A DNA stretch of 64,000 nucleotides from Vulcanimicrobiota bacterium. GTDB lineage: Bacteria; Vulcanimicrobiota; Vulcanimicrobiia; Eremiobacterales; Eremiobacteraceae. The stretch lies in assembly GCA_013290125.1 (NCBI GenBank), contig JABCYQ010000001.1, positions 1-64,000 of the forward strand, given 5' to 3'. The position numbers and the translations under genes were made by a program. Positions 1-9,296 of this stretch are shown in pieces. Position 1 is the stretch's first letter; each line of letters begins with the position of its first letter. The notes below the pieces were generated by a model. The model saw nothing but the letters and a program-made list of their open reading frames with translations, was not told where the DNA came from and ran no database searches.

Positions 1-781
1 AATTCGCGTGACACGTCGCGTCGTGCTTGCACGCCGCGATCAACTCGTCCATCGCTTGCTGCGCGCCGTCCGGAGAGCCGGGAAGCGGTTGGAAGTGAGG
101 CGCCGAGACCCCGTCGAGAATCACGCTCTCCACGCTGCTCGGATGGCGCCGCATGTAGACGAGCGAGAAGAACGTCCCGTACGAACCGCCGTCGAGCACT
201 ATTCTTGGATAGCCCAGCGCGGCCCGCACATCGTTGAGATCATCCACGGTATTGTTCGTGTTGTAAAAGCTCGGGTCGTGCGTCGCGGCGATCTTCGCGC
301 GACATCCCGACAAGAGCTGGTCCGGCCAGAGTTTGAGGAAGTAGGATTTTGGATCGCCGGCGGGCGCGAAATCGCACGAGAACGGATTCGATGCGCCCAT
401 GCCGCGATCGTCCACGAAAAGCAGATCGTAGCGATCACGAAGCGCCATCAATTCCTTTCCGAAATAGCCGTCGAGAATGTACCCGGCAAACGGCGTTGCA
501 CTCTCGCCGGGACCGCCGGCTATCACAGCGACAGCCTGGTGCGTTTCATGTTTCGCGCGCAATACTATGACGGCAAGGTCGATGACGCGCCCGGTTCGCG
601 TCGCGCGGTTCTCGTAAACTCCGTAGGTGCCACAATCGGCCGGCGCTTTTGACTGGCCTTGCGTGCACGGGGTCAGATGCAAGCCCAGCTGCGGCGGGGT
701 GGCAGCGCGTGCGGCTCCGTCAGCGATCGCGGTGATAGCGATTGCGAGAGAGATAGCGGTAAGGTTTTTGCAGGGCGCCAT
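1..781 (-). CDS. Secreted alpha/beta hydrolase, S33 tripeptidyl-aminopeptidase-like (C-terminus cut by window edge)
   Basis: The frame is open from an ATG at 781 down to base 1, so only about 260 N-terminal residues are present. The first 25 or so residues form a signal peptide rich in Ala and Ile. A GGPGES oxyanion-type motif (about residue 80), a DDRGMG strand and the nucleophile elbow GGSYGTF (about residue 175) appear in the order typical of S33 proline-iminopeptidase/tripeptidyl-peptidase hydrolases. The catalytic Asp and His would lie beyond the window. Likely a periplasmic or exported peptidase that trims short peptides. It starts 26 bases after the YihY gene stops and may be co-transcribed with it. 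Confidence 0.85.
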   Translation of the reverse strand, partial: MAPCKNLTAISLAIAITAIADGAARAATPPQLGLHLTPCTQGQSKAPADCGTYGVYENRATRTGRVIDLAVIVLRAKHETHQAVAVIAGGPGESATPFAGYILDGYFGKELMALRDRYDLLFVDDRGMGASNPFSCDFAPAGDPKSYFLKLWPDQLLSGCRAKIAATHDPSFYNTNNTVDDLNDVRAALGYPRIVLDGGSYGTFFSLVYMRRHPSSVESVILDGVSAPHFQPLPGSPDGAQQAMDELIAACKHDATCHAN

Positions 782-807
782 GTGCCGGTGATTCCTCTCT
801 CTAGATT

Positions 808-1656
808 TTATTCTTCTTGCGCGGCACGGAGCTGCGCCCGCACGTGCGTGAACTCCGCGCCGAAGAGGATGATCTGCGCCGAATAGTTCGTCCACAATAA
901 GAAAACGATGATCGACGTGAACGCTCCGAACGTCGAGCCGATCCCCACGTAACCGAGGTAGACGCCCATCAGGAACTGTCCGATCACGAAGAGCAACGAC
1001 GTGACGGCGCTTCCCACCCAAACATCGCGCCACTCCACGTGACAATCCGGCAAGAAGCGAAACGCGAAGCCCAAGAGGCAAGACATGACGATGAACGAAC
1101 CTACGAAGTCGGCGATCTTTGTCAGCACTGGAAGTTCTAGAACGATGTGCGACGTTGAAACCCCCGCCATCGTGAGCGCCCCGTTGAAAGCGAGCGAGAT
1201 CGTCAGCAGTATCGCCAACAGCACGATGGTCCCGAAGGCGAGCCCGCGACTGCGGATGTGATGGAAGGCGCCGCGCTTTGTCGGCGGCACATCCCAGACG
1301 ATATTCAGCGCGTCTTGGAGCGCGGCGAACAGACCGACCGTGGCCACGAGGAATATGGCCCAGCCGATCAGTTGCGTCAGCAAGCTCGCTCGCTCTTTGT
1401 TGAAGGTCGCAGAGACCACCGTGCGCAGCGCGTTCGCGGTCTGCTGGCCCGCCGTGAGTTGGATGTAGCCGAAGATCTCGTCGAGCACCGCTTTGTGGTG
1501 GCCGAGCAGAAAACCGGCGATGTGGACGGTGACGATGATCAACGGCGCGATCGCGAACAGCATGTAGTATGCGATCGCGGCCGCCAGCCATTGCCCTTTG
1601 TGTCTTTGGAAGTTCTGAAGCGTTTTACGCAGCAACGATCTGTTCGACGATCTCAA
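808..1656 (-). CDS. YihY/virulence-factor BrkB family inner-membrane protein
   Basis: 282 residues with about six hydrophobic helices and the family hallmarks: KGQWLAAAIAYYMLFAIAPL near the N-terminus, a central amphipathic stretch, and the GSTFGAFTSIIVFLLW segment followed by ILFGAEFTH near the end. The family is widespread, often mislabelled RNase BN, and its true function is unknown. The start is a TTG that overlaps the stop of the upstream lipoprotein gene as TTGA, implying translational coupling. No ATG or GTG lies between the upstream stop and the conserved region, so TTG is the only reasonable start. Confidence 0.9.
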   Translation of the reverse strand: MRSSNRSLLRKTLQNFQRHKGQWLAAAIAYYMLFAIAPLIIVTVHIAGFLLGHHKAVLDEIFGYIQLTAGQQTANALRTVVSATFNKERASLLTQLIGWAIFLVATVGLFAALQDALNIVWDVPPTKRGAFHHIRSRGLAFGTIVLLAILLTISLAFNGALTMAGVSTSHIVLELPVLTKIADFVGSFIVMSCLLGFAFRFLPDCHVEWRDVWVGSAVTSLLFVIGQFLMGVYLGYVGIGSTFGAFTSIIVFLLWTNYSAQIILFGAEFTHVRAQLRAAQEE

Positions 1657-4124
1657 TGTCGCACGAGCTCGACGCGGCGGTTGCGGGCGCGGCCTTGCGG
1701 CGTGTCGTTGCCGGCGACCGGACGTGAGAATCCATAGCCGACTGTGCTCAGCCGACTTGCCTCGATGTGATATCCCGACACGAGCGCGCTTTTGACCGAT
1801 TCAGCCCGACGTCTCGAAAGATCGAGATTGTAGCCGGCGCCGCCGACGTTATCGGTATGGCCTTCGATCGTCAGCTTCCACGACGGATTCGCCTTCAGCG
1901 CGTCGGCGATCTCCAAAAGCACCGGCGCGGATTCCGGCTTGAGCGTCGCGCTCGCGAAGTCGAAGTAGATCCCATAGACCGCGACCCGCTTGGCAGTCGC
2001 GAGCGCTTTGGCGATTTTCGGCGTTGGCAGTCGCGGCGCGGCGCGACGCGTGGGCGCCGGCGTCGGCACAGCACCGGCTGATTCGATGGTCACGGTCGCG
2101 CTCGACGTCTGTCCTGCCGCATCCGTGCCCGTCACATCGAATGAGTACGCGCCCGGCTTGGCGTCGGCGGGTATGCTGAGCATAAGGTCGGATTGCGCGC
2201 TATCGCCGTTGAGCGCGACCTGATCGTGCGACAACGAGGCCGGCCACGCGATGTCTGGCGCCGCATGCACCGTGAGACCGACCGTACCGGCGAACACGCC
2301 GTTCGCAAAAACCGATATCGGAAAAGTCACGGTCTGCGACGTACCTGGTTTGAATGTGTCGGGACCGCCGGTCTGAGCTATCGTAAAAGAGGACGCCACC
2401 CGCGCATCGCACGGCAGCGCGGCATTGGCAGGCAGCTTCAGCTCGAAGAAGGCCAGCCTGTCGTATTCCGGTATGTACGCGTCGTCGTCATCGAGACCAT
2501 CGTAGATGATCAAGCCTTCTCCGAACGGCGCGTACATCTGAAAGAACCCGCTCTGGCCGAGCAAGTTGGCGCCGAAGAGATGACCGCACCAATGACTGTC
2601 CTGGGTGATGACGGTATTCGCATCGCCGAGTTGCTGCCGCGCCGTGTCGACGTACTTCCTCAGGTCGACGTAGTGCGCTTTGTCTGTGACATCGCTGCCT
2701 AATGCGTCCGATTCGACAAGGATGAGCTTGGCGCCACCCGCGCCGTGCCGGCCAGGGTTTGACGTCGCGAACGAATACGGCAAAAAACTATAGTCGGTGT
2801 TTGTGCAAACGTCGGCGTCGTGGATGATCATCTTTCCGCCGCCGTACACAAAGTCGGTCAGCGCCCTCGTCTGCGTCTTCGTCAAGACCGCGTTGGCGTT
2901 GCATATCGACGAGAGCACGACAGTTTGATAGCCGCCGAGCATCTGCGGTTGGAACTGCGCGACCGTCTGCGGCACGAGCCGATACCCAGGGTACGGCGTG
3001 ACAATGCCCGGCGCGAGCGTCGCGTGCGGGTTATATGGGTCATAGCGATCAGGCCCCGCATCGTAGTTCATCGCATCGTAGAGCAACAGAACGGGAGTGC
3101 CGTGGCCTTGCGGCTGCCTTGCGACGAAGATCGAATCGCATGAGGGCGCGTTGCGGACGCGCAGCGCGAACCAACCGCCGTCCCCCGCGATCATCGTCCC
3201 CTCTGCGTTCTCGGTCGCGACACCGAACGGACCGTCTGCGCCGTTCAAGTTGACGACGGGACCAGCTTGGTCGCCCAAGACCGCGCCGATGGCGTCGTGC
3301 AGGCAGAGCGCCGCGGTCAGCTGGCCGCCGGATTGATGGATGTCGAGCAGCCGCTGCTCCAATTCTGCGGTCACGATCTTCGGCGGTGGCGTCGGAAACG
3401 ACCCAGCCTCTTCACCTGGAATGAGGGGATTCGGATTCGTTCCGGCTGCGTAGTACAGCCAAACGCCTGCGACGCTTGGCGCCGGTCGCGGATCGAACGT
3501 TCCGGTGATCTGCAGTGGTTGCAGTTGCGTGCCTTGCACGTTTCCGTCAATCGTCAGTTTTATCCAGCGGCCGTGCGCCGGCGGCGACAACGGAAACGCC
3601 TTCATATCGGCGCCGCTCAGCTGATACGTCCCGATATCAGCGTATCCGGCTGTTGCGCTCTCTGATGAGATCGCGACGTGGACAGTTTGATCCGGCGCCG
3701 CTTGACTTTCTTCGTTGGTGCCGACGCCGAGTGAGATTTGCTGGATCGTCGCGGCACCGGGCAACTCGAGTATGAACTGGTACGGGCCGTGCGAGCCGTC
3801 GTTCGCCTTCCACGCCTCGTTGGCGAACATATATCCGGGCGACGAGCCCATCGGCGACGCCGGCCACGAGCGAACGATCGTGCCGTTCGCAAATGAGGCG
3901 AGATTGGGTGGGGTGGCTGAACTCGCCGGGGATTCCGGCTGGGTTGATTCGGCGGCGCCGCTTGGGACCGCGGACGAAAGCACAAGAGGCGCCGTCGCGC
4001 TTTCTTCAGCGGTCGGCGAGTTTTGCGGCGATGGAACGGACGCCGGCGCCTGTGCGGTTTTTGCGCAACCAAAAAGCATCCACACCGCTATACCCGTAAG
4101 GATCAATCTCGAGACGGACTTCAT
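1653..4124 (-). CDS. Outer-membrane lipoprotein with C-terminal OmpA peptidoglycan-binding domain
   Basis: About 823 residues. The N-terminus has a lipoprotein signal with lipobox LFGC, followed by a Pro/Ser/Ala linker of 60 residues. Residues about 75-210 resemble a discoidin-type beta-sandwich; the centre (about 330-560) looks like a glutamine-amidotransferase/ThuA-type fold (PVLLLYDAMNY, GYQTVVLSSICNAN). The last 110 residues are an OmpA-like domain with FDFASATLKP, IEGHTDNVG and LSRRRAESVK, which binds diaminopimelate in peptidoglycan. A GTG at 4127 directly precedes the ATG used here. The large middle part is not assigned to any function; the OmpA end indicates an envelope anchor. Confidence 0.8.
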   Translation of the reverse strand: MKSVSRLILTGIAVWMLFGCAKTAQAPASVPSPQNSPTAEESATAPLVLSSAVPSGAAESTQPESPASSATPPNLASFANGTIVRSWPASPMGSSPGYMFANEAWKANDGSHGPYQFILELPGAATIQQISLGVGTNEESQAAPDQTVHVAISSESATAGYADIGTYQLSGADMKAFPLSPPAHGRWIKLTIDGNVQGTQLQPLQITGTFDPRPAPSVAGVWLYYAAGTNPNPLIPGEEAGSFPTPPPKIVTAELEQRLLDIHQSGGQLTAALCLHDAIGAVLGDQAGPVVNLNGADGPFGVATENAEGTMIAGDGGWFALRVRNAPSCDSIFVARQPQGHGTPVLLLYDAMNYDAGPDRYDPYNPHATLAPGIVTPYPGYRLVPQTVAQFQPQMLGGYQTVVLSSICNANAVLTKTQTRALTDFVYGGGKMIIHDADVCTNTDYSFLPYSFATSNPGRHGAGGAKLILVESDALGSDVTDKAHYVDLRKYVDTARQQLGDANTVITQDSHWCGHLFGANLLGQSGFFQMYAPFGEGLIIYDGLDDDDAYIPEYDRLAFFELKLPANAALPCDARVASSFTIAQTGGPDTFKPGTSQTVTFPISVFANGVFAGTVGLTVHAAPDIAWPASLSHDQVALNGDSAQSDLMLSIPADAKPGAYSFDVTGTDAAGQTSSATVTIESAGAVPTPAPTRRAAPRLPTPKIAKALATAKRVAVYGIYFDFASATLKPESAPVLLEIADALKANPSWKLTIEGHTDNVGGAGYNLDLSRRRAESVKSALVSGYHIEASRLSTVGYGFSRPVAGNDTPQGRARNRRVELVRH

Positions 4125-4217
4125 CACGACCCGGCCTTACATCGTCGCCGACGCGCCCGAGTAGTTGTCGAGGCGCGTGTGCATCTACATGCGTTCATTC
4201 CTTGGTTGCTTCGTCCT

Positions 4218-4883
4218 TCACCCGTCGAAAACCACGACAGTGACGTTTGCCGGGCCGTGCGCGCCTAAGACGATCGTCTTCTCGATGTCGGCCGTCCTGC
4301 TCGGTCCGCTGATGATCACTCGCTCGCCGCGTTGCGAGGTATCTCCCATAAGCGCCGCGCCGTCGAGGCGTTGGCACAAGTCCGCCGCTCGCTCGATGAT
4401 GATGCACGACGGTGGGAGATACGGAAGCAGTCGTTCGCCACGAGTCGCGACGTGGACGATCGCCGATCCCGTTTCGGCGATGAGCGATTCGGCCTCCAGG
4501 ATCGAAAACGCCGCCCGTTCGATCTCTTCGATCGTCGCGCTCGCGGCTTCAAATTTGCGATCCTGCGCGACTGTTGAAGAAGCTGCGTGCACCATTGCAG
4601 CGGTCTGCACGGCGACGACTCCGCCGTTGCTTGCGACGAGATCCGCGACCGCGGACGCTACATCGGAGACAAAAAGCGCTCGGCCACCGACTGCCGCGAG
4701 TTCGGCAGCGAACCGATCGAAAAGCGACTGCTCCGGCGACCTCCCCGATGGGGTCGACGCTGGTCGGCCTATGTCGGAACCCGCTGAAGGGGCCGACGCT
4801 AGTCGGCCCACAACAGATTCGCCTATATCCGCCAGCGCGGACCGGATGCGAGCGATTATCTCCGCGCGCGCGTCTTGCGTCAT
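4218..4883 (-). CDS. lutC: LutC-like LUD-domain protein of lactate oxidation
   Basis: 221 residues. LutC is the third component of the LutABC complex that oxidises L-lactate to pyruvate. The C-terminal LUD core is clear: AETGSAIVHVATRGERLLPYLPP, then SGPSRTADIEKTIVLGAHGP, which is the family signature. The ATG at 4883 overlaps the lutB stop as ATGA. Residues about 26-52 (low-complexity Ser/Pro/Ala/Gly) are encoded by two copies of the palindromic repeat described elsewhere in this window, so the N-terminal linker appears to have been lengthened by repeat insertion without breaking the frame. Last gene of the operon. Confidence 0.88.
   Translation of the reverse strand: MTQDARAEIIARIRSALADIGESVVGRLASAPSAGSDIGRPASTPSGRSPEQSLFDRFAAELAAVGGRALFVSDVASAVADLVASNGGVVAVQTAAMVHAASSTVAQDRKFEAASATIEEIERAAFSILEAESLIAETGSAIVHVATRGERLLPYLPPSCIIIERAADLCQRLDGAALMGDTSQRGERVIISGPSRTADIEKTIVLGAHGPANVTVVVFDG
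4749..4810. repeat. Palindromic repeat copies embedded in lutC
   Basis: Two degenerate hairpins: GGGGTCGAC-GCTG-GTCGGCC (4749-4769) and TGAAGGGGCCGAC-GCTA-GTCGGCCCA (4785-4810). They match the single-hairpin form of the intergenic repeat. Both are in frame and encode a Ser/Pro/Ala-rich linker in LutC. Confidence 0.75.
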
Positions 4884-6259
4884 GACCTTCGCGCCCACCA
4901 TTCTCGAAACGATTGGCGCGCGGGCTTGGGAATTGCGCGGGCGCGCATCCATCGCCCAAGCGCACCGAAGCGGATCGGCAGTGCCGCTCCAATCGCAAGC
5001 GCGGTCCGCAAGAGCGAAACGGCGCGCTGGTACGCTTTCGCGTCGGACATCGCCGCAGCAAACCTGCGGATCGCGCTGCGCTCCAACGCGCCGCCTTTCG
5101 CGCCGCTTTCGACGGCTGAAGCGCGCAGATAAAGCAGTTGGCGCGGCAGGTCGATCGCGACGGGGCATTCTTCTTTGCACGCGCCGCAAAGCGTGGACGC
5201 GTACGGCAGATCCGACGCCTCTTGTGTACCCAACATCGCGCCGGTGACCACTGCGCCGATCGGCCCGGGATAGACCCATCCGTACGCCCCGCCGCCCACG
5301 CGACGATAGACCGGACAGACGTTCATGCACGCGCCGCAGCGTATGCAATAGAGCGACTCACGCAGGACCGGGTCGGCGAGCAGATTGGTCCGACCGGCGT
5401 CGACGATGATGCAATACTGTCTCTTGCCGGGCTCCGGTCCGAGAAAGTGGTGCGTATAGGTCGTGATCTTCTGACCGGTGCCGGCGCGCGCAAGTAATGG
5501 AAGAAACACGTCGAGGTCGGCCACGCGCCGGATGACCTTTTCGATTCCCATGATCGCGATGTGCACGGGCGGCACGCTGGCGGACAGACCACCGTTGCCT
5601 TCGTTCTCGACGACGACGAGCGTGCCGCTCTCGGCGATCGCGAAGTTCACGCCCGTCATGCCGACGCCGGCCTTGAGATAGCGCTCTCGCAACAGCGTGC
5701 GCGCTGCGAGCGAAAGCTTCTGAGGATCATCGCAATACGGCATCTTCAGCTCGCGCTCGAAGATCCGGCCGACGTCCTGGCGGGAGAGATGCGCCGCCGG
5801 CGCTATGACGTGCGTCGGCTTCTGACCGGCGAGCTGGACGATAAATTCACCAAGGTCCGTCTCCACGGCGGCGATGCCTGCAACGCGCAAGCGCTCGTTG
5901 AGTTCGAGCTCCTCAGAGAGCATGGACTTGCCCTTGACGACAGACTCGGCTCCTGCGTCGCGACAGATCCGGATGAATCGCTCGGCAGCCTCGTCCGCGG
6001 TTCGCGCCCATATCACCGTTCCGCCGCGCGCGATGAAATTGCGCTCGAATTCGGCCAAGAGCGAACCGAGATGCTCGATCGCGTCTTTCTTCAGCGCGTG
6101 CGCTTGCGCGCGCAACGCCGCCCAGGGGACCTGCGCCTGTGCCGCTCGCTTGTGTTCCAGCGAACGCTGCATAGATGTCGTGACTACGGAAGCGGCATGC
6201 GGCGACCGCAAGTCGCGGGCGACACGCGCCCGGTCGAAGTGCGTCGTCACGCCGCACAC
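4880..6259 (-). CDS. lutB: LutB-like iron-sulfur/LUD protein of lactate oxidation
   Basis: 459 residues. The N-terminal LUD domain contains KGKSMLSEELELN and GMTGVNFAIAESGTLV. The C-terminal half carries two 4Fe-4S clusters: CIRCGACMNVCPVYR and CGACKEECPVAIDL. This matches LutB, which passes electrons from lactate within the LutABC complex. The chosen GTG at 6259 sits 16 bases after the lutA stop; an ATG at 6172 is a shorter alternative that keeps the domain intact. Overlaps lutC by 4 bases. Confidence 0.92.
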   Translation of the reverse strand: MCGVTTHFDRARVARDLRSPHAASVVTTSMQRSLEHKRAAQAQVPWAALRAQAHALKKDAIEHLGSLLAEFERNFIARGGTVIWARTADEAAERFIRICRDAGAESVVKGKSMLSEELELNERLRVAGIAAVETDLGEFIVQLAGQKPTHVIAPAAHLSRQDVGRIFERELKMPYCDDPQKLSLAARTLLRERYLKAGVGMTGVNFAIAESGTLVVVENEGNGGLSASVPPVHIAIMGIEKVIRRVADLDVFLPLLARAGTGQKITTYTHHFLGPEPGKRQYCIIVDAGRTNLLADPVLRESLYCIRCGACMNVCPVYRRVGGGAYGWVYPGPIGAVVTGAMLGTQEASDLPYASTLCGACKEECPVAIDLPRQLLYLRASAVESGAKGGALERSAIRRFAAAMSDAKAYQRAVSLLRTALAIGAALPIRFGALGRWMRARAIPKPARQSFREWWARRS

Positions 6260-6275
6260 CGGTCGAACTGCGTTC

Positions 6276-7010
6276 TCACGTGGCGGCCAGCACTTCTGCG
6301 AGATGCAGCGTCGTCAGCGCGGCGCCGCTCTGACGCACGAGGCCGTCGAGGTGAAGCAAGCAGCTCGAATCGCCTGAGACGAGATACTGCGCGCCTGTAG
6401 CGAGCGCGTTCGCGCACTTCGCTTCGCCCATCGACGCGGAGATGCGGTCGAATTCCACGCTGAATCCTCCGCCGAAGCCGCAACATTCCTCGGCCGCGGG
6501 CAGCTCGACGAGCGTAAGCTCACGCACGGCGCGAAGAAGACGCAGCGGCGCATCGCCGGACTCGAGGATCCGCCGCGCGTGACATCCTTCGTGGTACGTA
6601 ACGGCGTGCGGAAAGCGCGCTCCCACATCCGTGACGCCGACCGCGTCTATCAAAAACGAAGCCAAGTCGAACACTTTCGCGCCGATCGCGACTGCCGACT
6701 CCGAGGCGCCGGCTTCTGCGAAGCCGGCACGCGCCATCGCTGCGCACGATCCTGACATCGTGACGATCCAGTCAAAACCTGCGAACGTCCGCGCAAAGCG
6801 ATCGGCTAACGCACGCGCTTGCGGTCTGAATCCGGCGTTGTGCGCGGGTTGACCGCAGCATGTTTGGTCGGCCGGATACGAGACGTGCACGCCCAGCCGC
6901 TCGAGCAACGTCACGGTCGCGATCGCGGCTTGCGGCGCGAAGACGTCGACAAAGCAGGGAACGAATATCGCGACCTGTTCCCCGCGTCGATACGCGCGCA
7001 CGTCCGCCAT
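6276..7010 (-). CDS. lutA: LutA-like cysteine-rich (CCG-domain) protein of lactate oxidation
   Basis: 244 residues with two CCG domains that bind a noncubane iron-sulfur cluster: DQTCCGQPAHNAG in the N-terminal half and AEECCGFGGGFSVEF in the C-terminal half, plus YHEGCHARR and SGDSSCLLH. Together with lutB and lutC downstream this is a complete lactate utilisation operon read on the minus strand. The ATG at 7010 was preferred over an upstream in-frame extension because conserved sequence (VAIFVPCFVDVFAP) begins 13 residues after it. Divergent from the S9 peptidase gene. Confidence 0.92.
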   Translation of the reverse strand: MADVRAYRRGEQVAIFVPCFVDVFAPQAAIATVTLLERLGVHVSYPADQTCCGQPAHNAGFRPQARALADRFARTFAGFDWIVTMSGSCAAMARAGFAEAGASESAVAIGAKVFDLASFLIDAVGVTDVGARFPHAVTYHEGCHARRILESGDAPLRLLRAVRELTLVELPAAEECCGFGGGFSVEFDRISASMGEAKCANALATGAQYLVSGDSSCLLHLDGLVRQSGAALTTLHLAEVLAAT

Positions 7011-7157
7011 GCCGCCGCGTTCGGCTTGCACGCGCGCGCCCCTCGTCGGCGACGCTATGACGCGCAAGGTCAACAAAGAGAAATCCAGGAAATGCGCGTG
7101 CCAGACCACATCGGCGACCAGTGCTCGGCCGCCATTCCTTTGGGGGACGAAAGCGAA

Positions 7158-9233
7158 ATGCAGTCCACTCGTGCAATCATTCGATTCTCTATCGCCATGC
7201 TATGCGCCGGGGCGCTGACCGCGCCGGCTGCGGCGGCGCCGCGCCACGTTATGGCGGAAGATCTCTTCAAGATCTCGTTCGTCGGATCGGACCAGATCTC
7301 GCACGATGGTTCGCGCGTGGCGTTTGTCGTCACCAAGCTCGACGGCCCGAAGAACACATATCTGAGCAACATCTGGGTGGCGGACGTCGCGAGCGGCAAG
7401 GTGTGGCAGCTCACGCGCGGCGATAGCGACGCCGATCCCACGTGGTCGCCGGACGACAAGTGGATCGCGTTTGACAGCGGACGCGGGGACAAGCAGCAGC
7501 TGTACAAGATCGCGCTTGACGGAGGTGAGGCGCAGCGGCTGACGACCGCAGCCGGCGGTGCGTTCGGCCCGCAATGGTCGCATTCGGGCTCACGCATCCT
7601 CTTCCAATCCGTCGCCGTCGCACCCAAACCGAAGGCCGATGTCGACTGGCAGGCCGCTGGCTTTACACCCACCGGCGATCAGGCGACGAGCGACGTCCGC
7701 ACCATTGACGTTCTACACTTCGAAGACAACGGTCAGGGCGAGACGTGGTCGAAGACGACGCACCTGTGGACCGTGAACGAAGATGGAACGAGTGCGCGCG
7801 CGCTGACGAGCGGCACGACCTACTCCGAAGGGCAAGCGGCGTGGTCACCCGACGATAAGCAGATCGCGTTCGTCACGTATCGCGGATTCGATCCCATGCT
7901 CTTCCGCAGCGACATCTATGTCATCCCATCCGGCGGCGGAGACATGCACAAGCTGCCGTTCGCACCCGGTTCGCTCAACGGCCCGACGTGGTCGCACGAT
8001 GGGGCGTCGCTCTGGTACTTCGCATCCAAATCGTCCGACCCGGCGGGATATCCGTCCGTCATGCGCTCGACGCTCGACGGCTCTTCGAGCCATCTCTTGG
8101 TTCCCGAAAACTCGTACGCGTTCGGCGACGCGGTCCTCACCGACACGAAAGAAGGCGGCGCCGGCTGCGGTCCACTCTTCGGCCCCGGCGATCGCTGGTT
8201 CATCGCGAACGTCAGCGCGCCCGGGGCCGCGGTGTTGATGCGCTTCGACACGCAGACCGGACAGGCTCAGACCGTCATCGGCAACGACTCTGAGGTCTCC
8301 GAATGCTCGATGAGCGACGACGGATCGCGCGTGGCGTACGTCTCCTCCGATGCGACACATCCCGGCGAAGTCTTCGTCGCCGACTCGTCCGGCGGCGGGC
8401 AGCGTCAACTGACGCAGATGAATCGCGACTATCTCGCGTCGGTCGCGCTTTCCGAGCCCGAGGCGATCTCGGTGCGCAACAGCGCCGGTGAGACGGTGCC
8501 CGCGTGGATCATGCGCCCGCCGAACGCAGTTCCTGGCAGACGCTACCCCACGATTCTCAACATCCACGGCGGCCCGGAGACGGAGTTCGGCAATTCTTTC
8601 TTCCACGAATTCCAGTATCTCGCGGGCCTCGGCTACAATGTCGTCTACGCCGACCCGCGCGGCAGCGTCGGCTTCGGCTACAAATACGAAGCCGAACTCA
8701 ACGGGAATTGGGGCGATCCGATGTTCCAAGACGAGATGGCCGTCGTGGACGCGGCGCTGCGCAGGCCGGACGTCGATGCGTCGCGACTCTGCGTCTCGGG
8801 CGGCAGCTACGGCGGCTACTCGACGCTCTGGATCATCGGGCACACGCATCGCTTCAAGTGCGCGATCGCAGAACGGGTGGCGAGCAACTTGGAGACGCTG
8901 ATCCTCGCGAGCGATTTCGCGAGCGGTCAGAGCACCGAGCACAGCTGGGGGAACCCATGGGATCATCCGGCAGTCTACTGGAAGCAGTCGCCGGCCGCAT
9001 ATGTCGCCAACGTGACAACGCCGTTGATGCTGATCCACGGCGATCAGGATATCCGCACGCCGATCGATCAGACGCTGCAGGAATACTCCGCGCTCAAGAT
9101 CCTGGGCCGGCCGGTCATGTACGTCGCGTTTCCGCGGGAAAATCACGATCTCTCGCGCACCGGCGAACCTATCCATAGAGTCGAGCGGCTGCGCATGAGC
9201 GCGAAGTGGTTCGCGCGCTACCTCGGGCCGTGA
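7158..9233 (+). CDS. Exported S9-family serine peptidase (acylaminoacyl-peptidase type)
   Basis: 691 residues. A signal peptide (about 25 residues, ending near AAAAPRH) is followed by a beta-propeller made of TolB/WD-like repeats (DPTWSPDDKWIAF, AAWSPDDKQIAF, GPTWSHDG). The C-terminal alpha/beta-hydrolase domain has the nucleophile elbow GGSYGGYST, the catalytic Asp in HGDQDIRTP and the His in ENHDLSR. Such enzymes release N-terminal acyl or dipeptide residues from small peptides. The ATG at 7158 was chosen because it begins the signal peptide. It has a GGGGGA purine run 12 bases upstream. Confidence 0.92.
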   Translation: MQSTRAIIRFSIAMLCAGALTAPAAAAPRHVMAEDLFKISFVGSDQISHDGSRVAFVVTKLDGPKNTYLSNIWVADVASGKVWQLTRGDSDADPTWSPDDKWIAFDSGRGDKQQLYKIALDGGEAQRLTTAAGGAFGPQWSHSGSRILFQSVAVAPKPKADVDWQAAGFTPTGDQATSDVRTIDVLHFEDNGQGETWSKTTHLWTVNEDGTSARALTSGTTYSEGQAAWSPDDKQIAFVTYRGFDPMLFRSDIYVIPSGGGDMHKLPFAPGSLNGPTWSHDGASLWYFASKSSDPAGYPSVMRSTLDGSSSHLLVPENSYAFGDAVLTDTKEGGAGCGPLFGPGDRWFIANVSAPGAAVLMRFDTQTGQAQTVIGNDSEVSECSMSDDGSRVAYVSSDATHPGEVFVADSSGGGQRQLTQMNRDYLASVALSEPEAISVRNSAGETVPAWIMRPPNAVPGRRYPTILNIHGGPETEFGNSFFHEFQYLAGLGYNVVYADPRGSVGFGYKYEAELNGNWGDPMFQDEMAVVDAALRRPDVDASRLCVSGGSYGGYSTLWIIGHTHRFKCAIAERVASNLETLILASDFASGQSTEHSWGNPWDHPAVYWKQSPAAYVANVTTPLMLIHGDQDIRTPIDQTLQEYSALKILGRPVMYVAFPRENHDLSRTGEPIHRVERLRMSAKWFARYLGP

Positions 9234-9257
9234 AAGTGGCGGCCAGCGCATGATTCG

Positions 9258-9287
9258 GATAGCGGGCGCGCCGCCGGGCGCGCTATC
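9258..9287. promoter_or_regulatory. GC-rich inverted repeat overlapping the putative -10 of the Ada-like gene
   Basis: GATAGCG (9258-9264) and CGCTATC (9281-9287) form perfect arms around a GC-rich centre. The right arm overlaps TATCAT (9284-9289), a -10-like hexamer placed 7 bases before the GTG start of the downstream gene. It could be an operator for autoregulation or a terminator for the S9 peptidase; it has no T-run. Confidence 0.4.
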
Positions 9288-9296
9288 ATTGTTCTT

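Noticed and set aside
8-652. A plus-strand open frame of 214 codons at the left edge
   Set aside because: The opposite strand encodes a hydrolase with signal peptide and nucleophile elbow; this frame is Arg-rich and motif-free.
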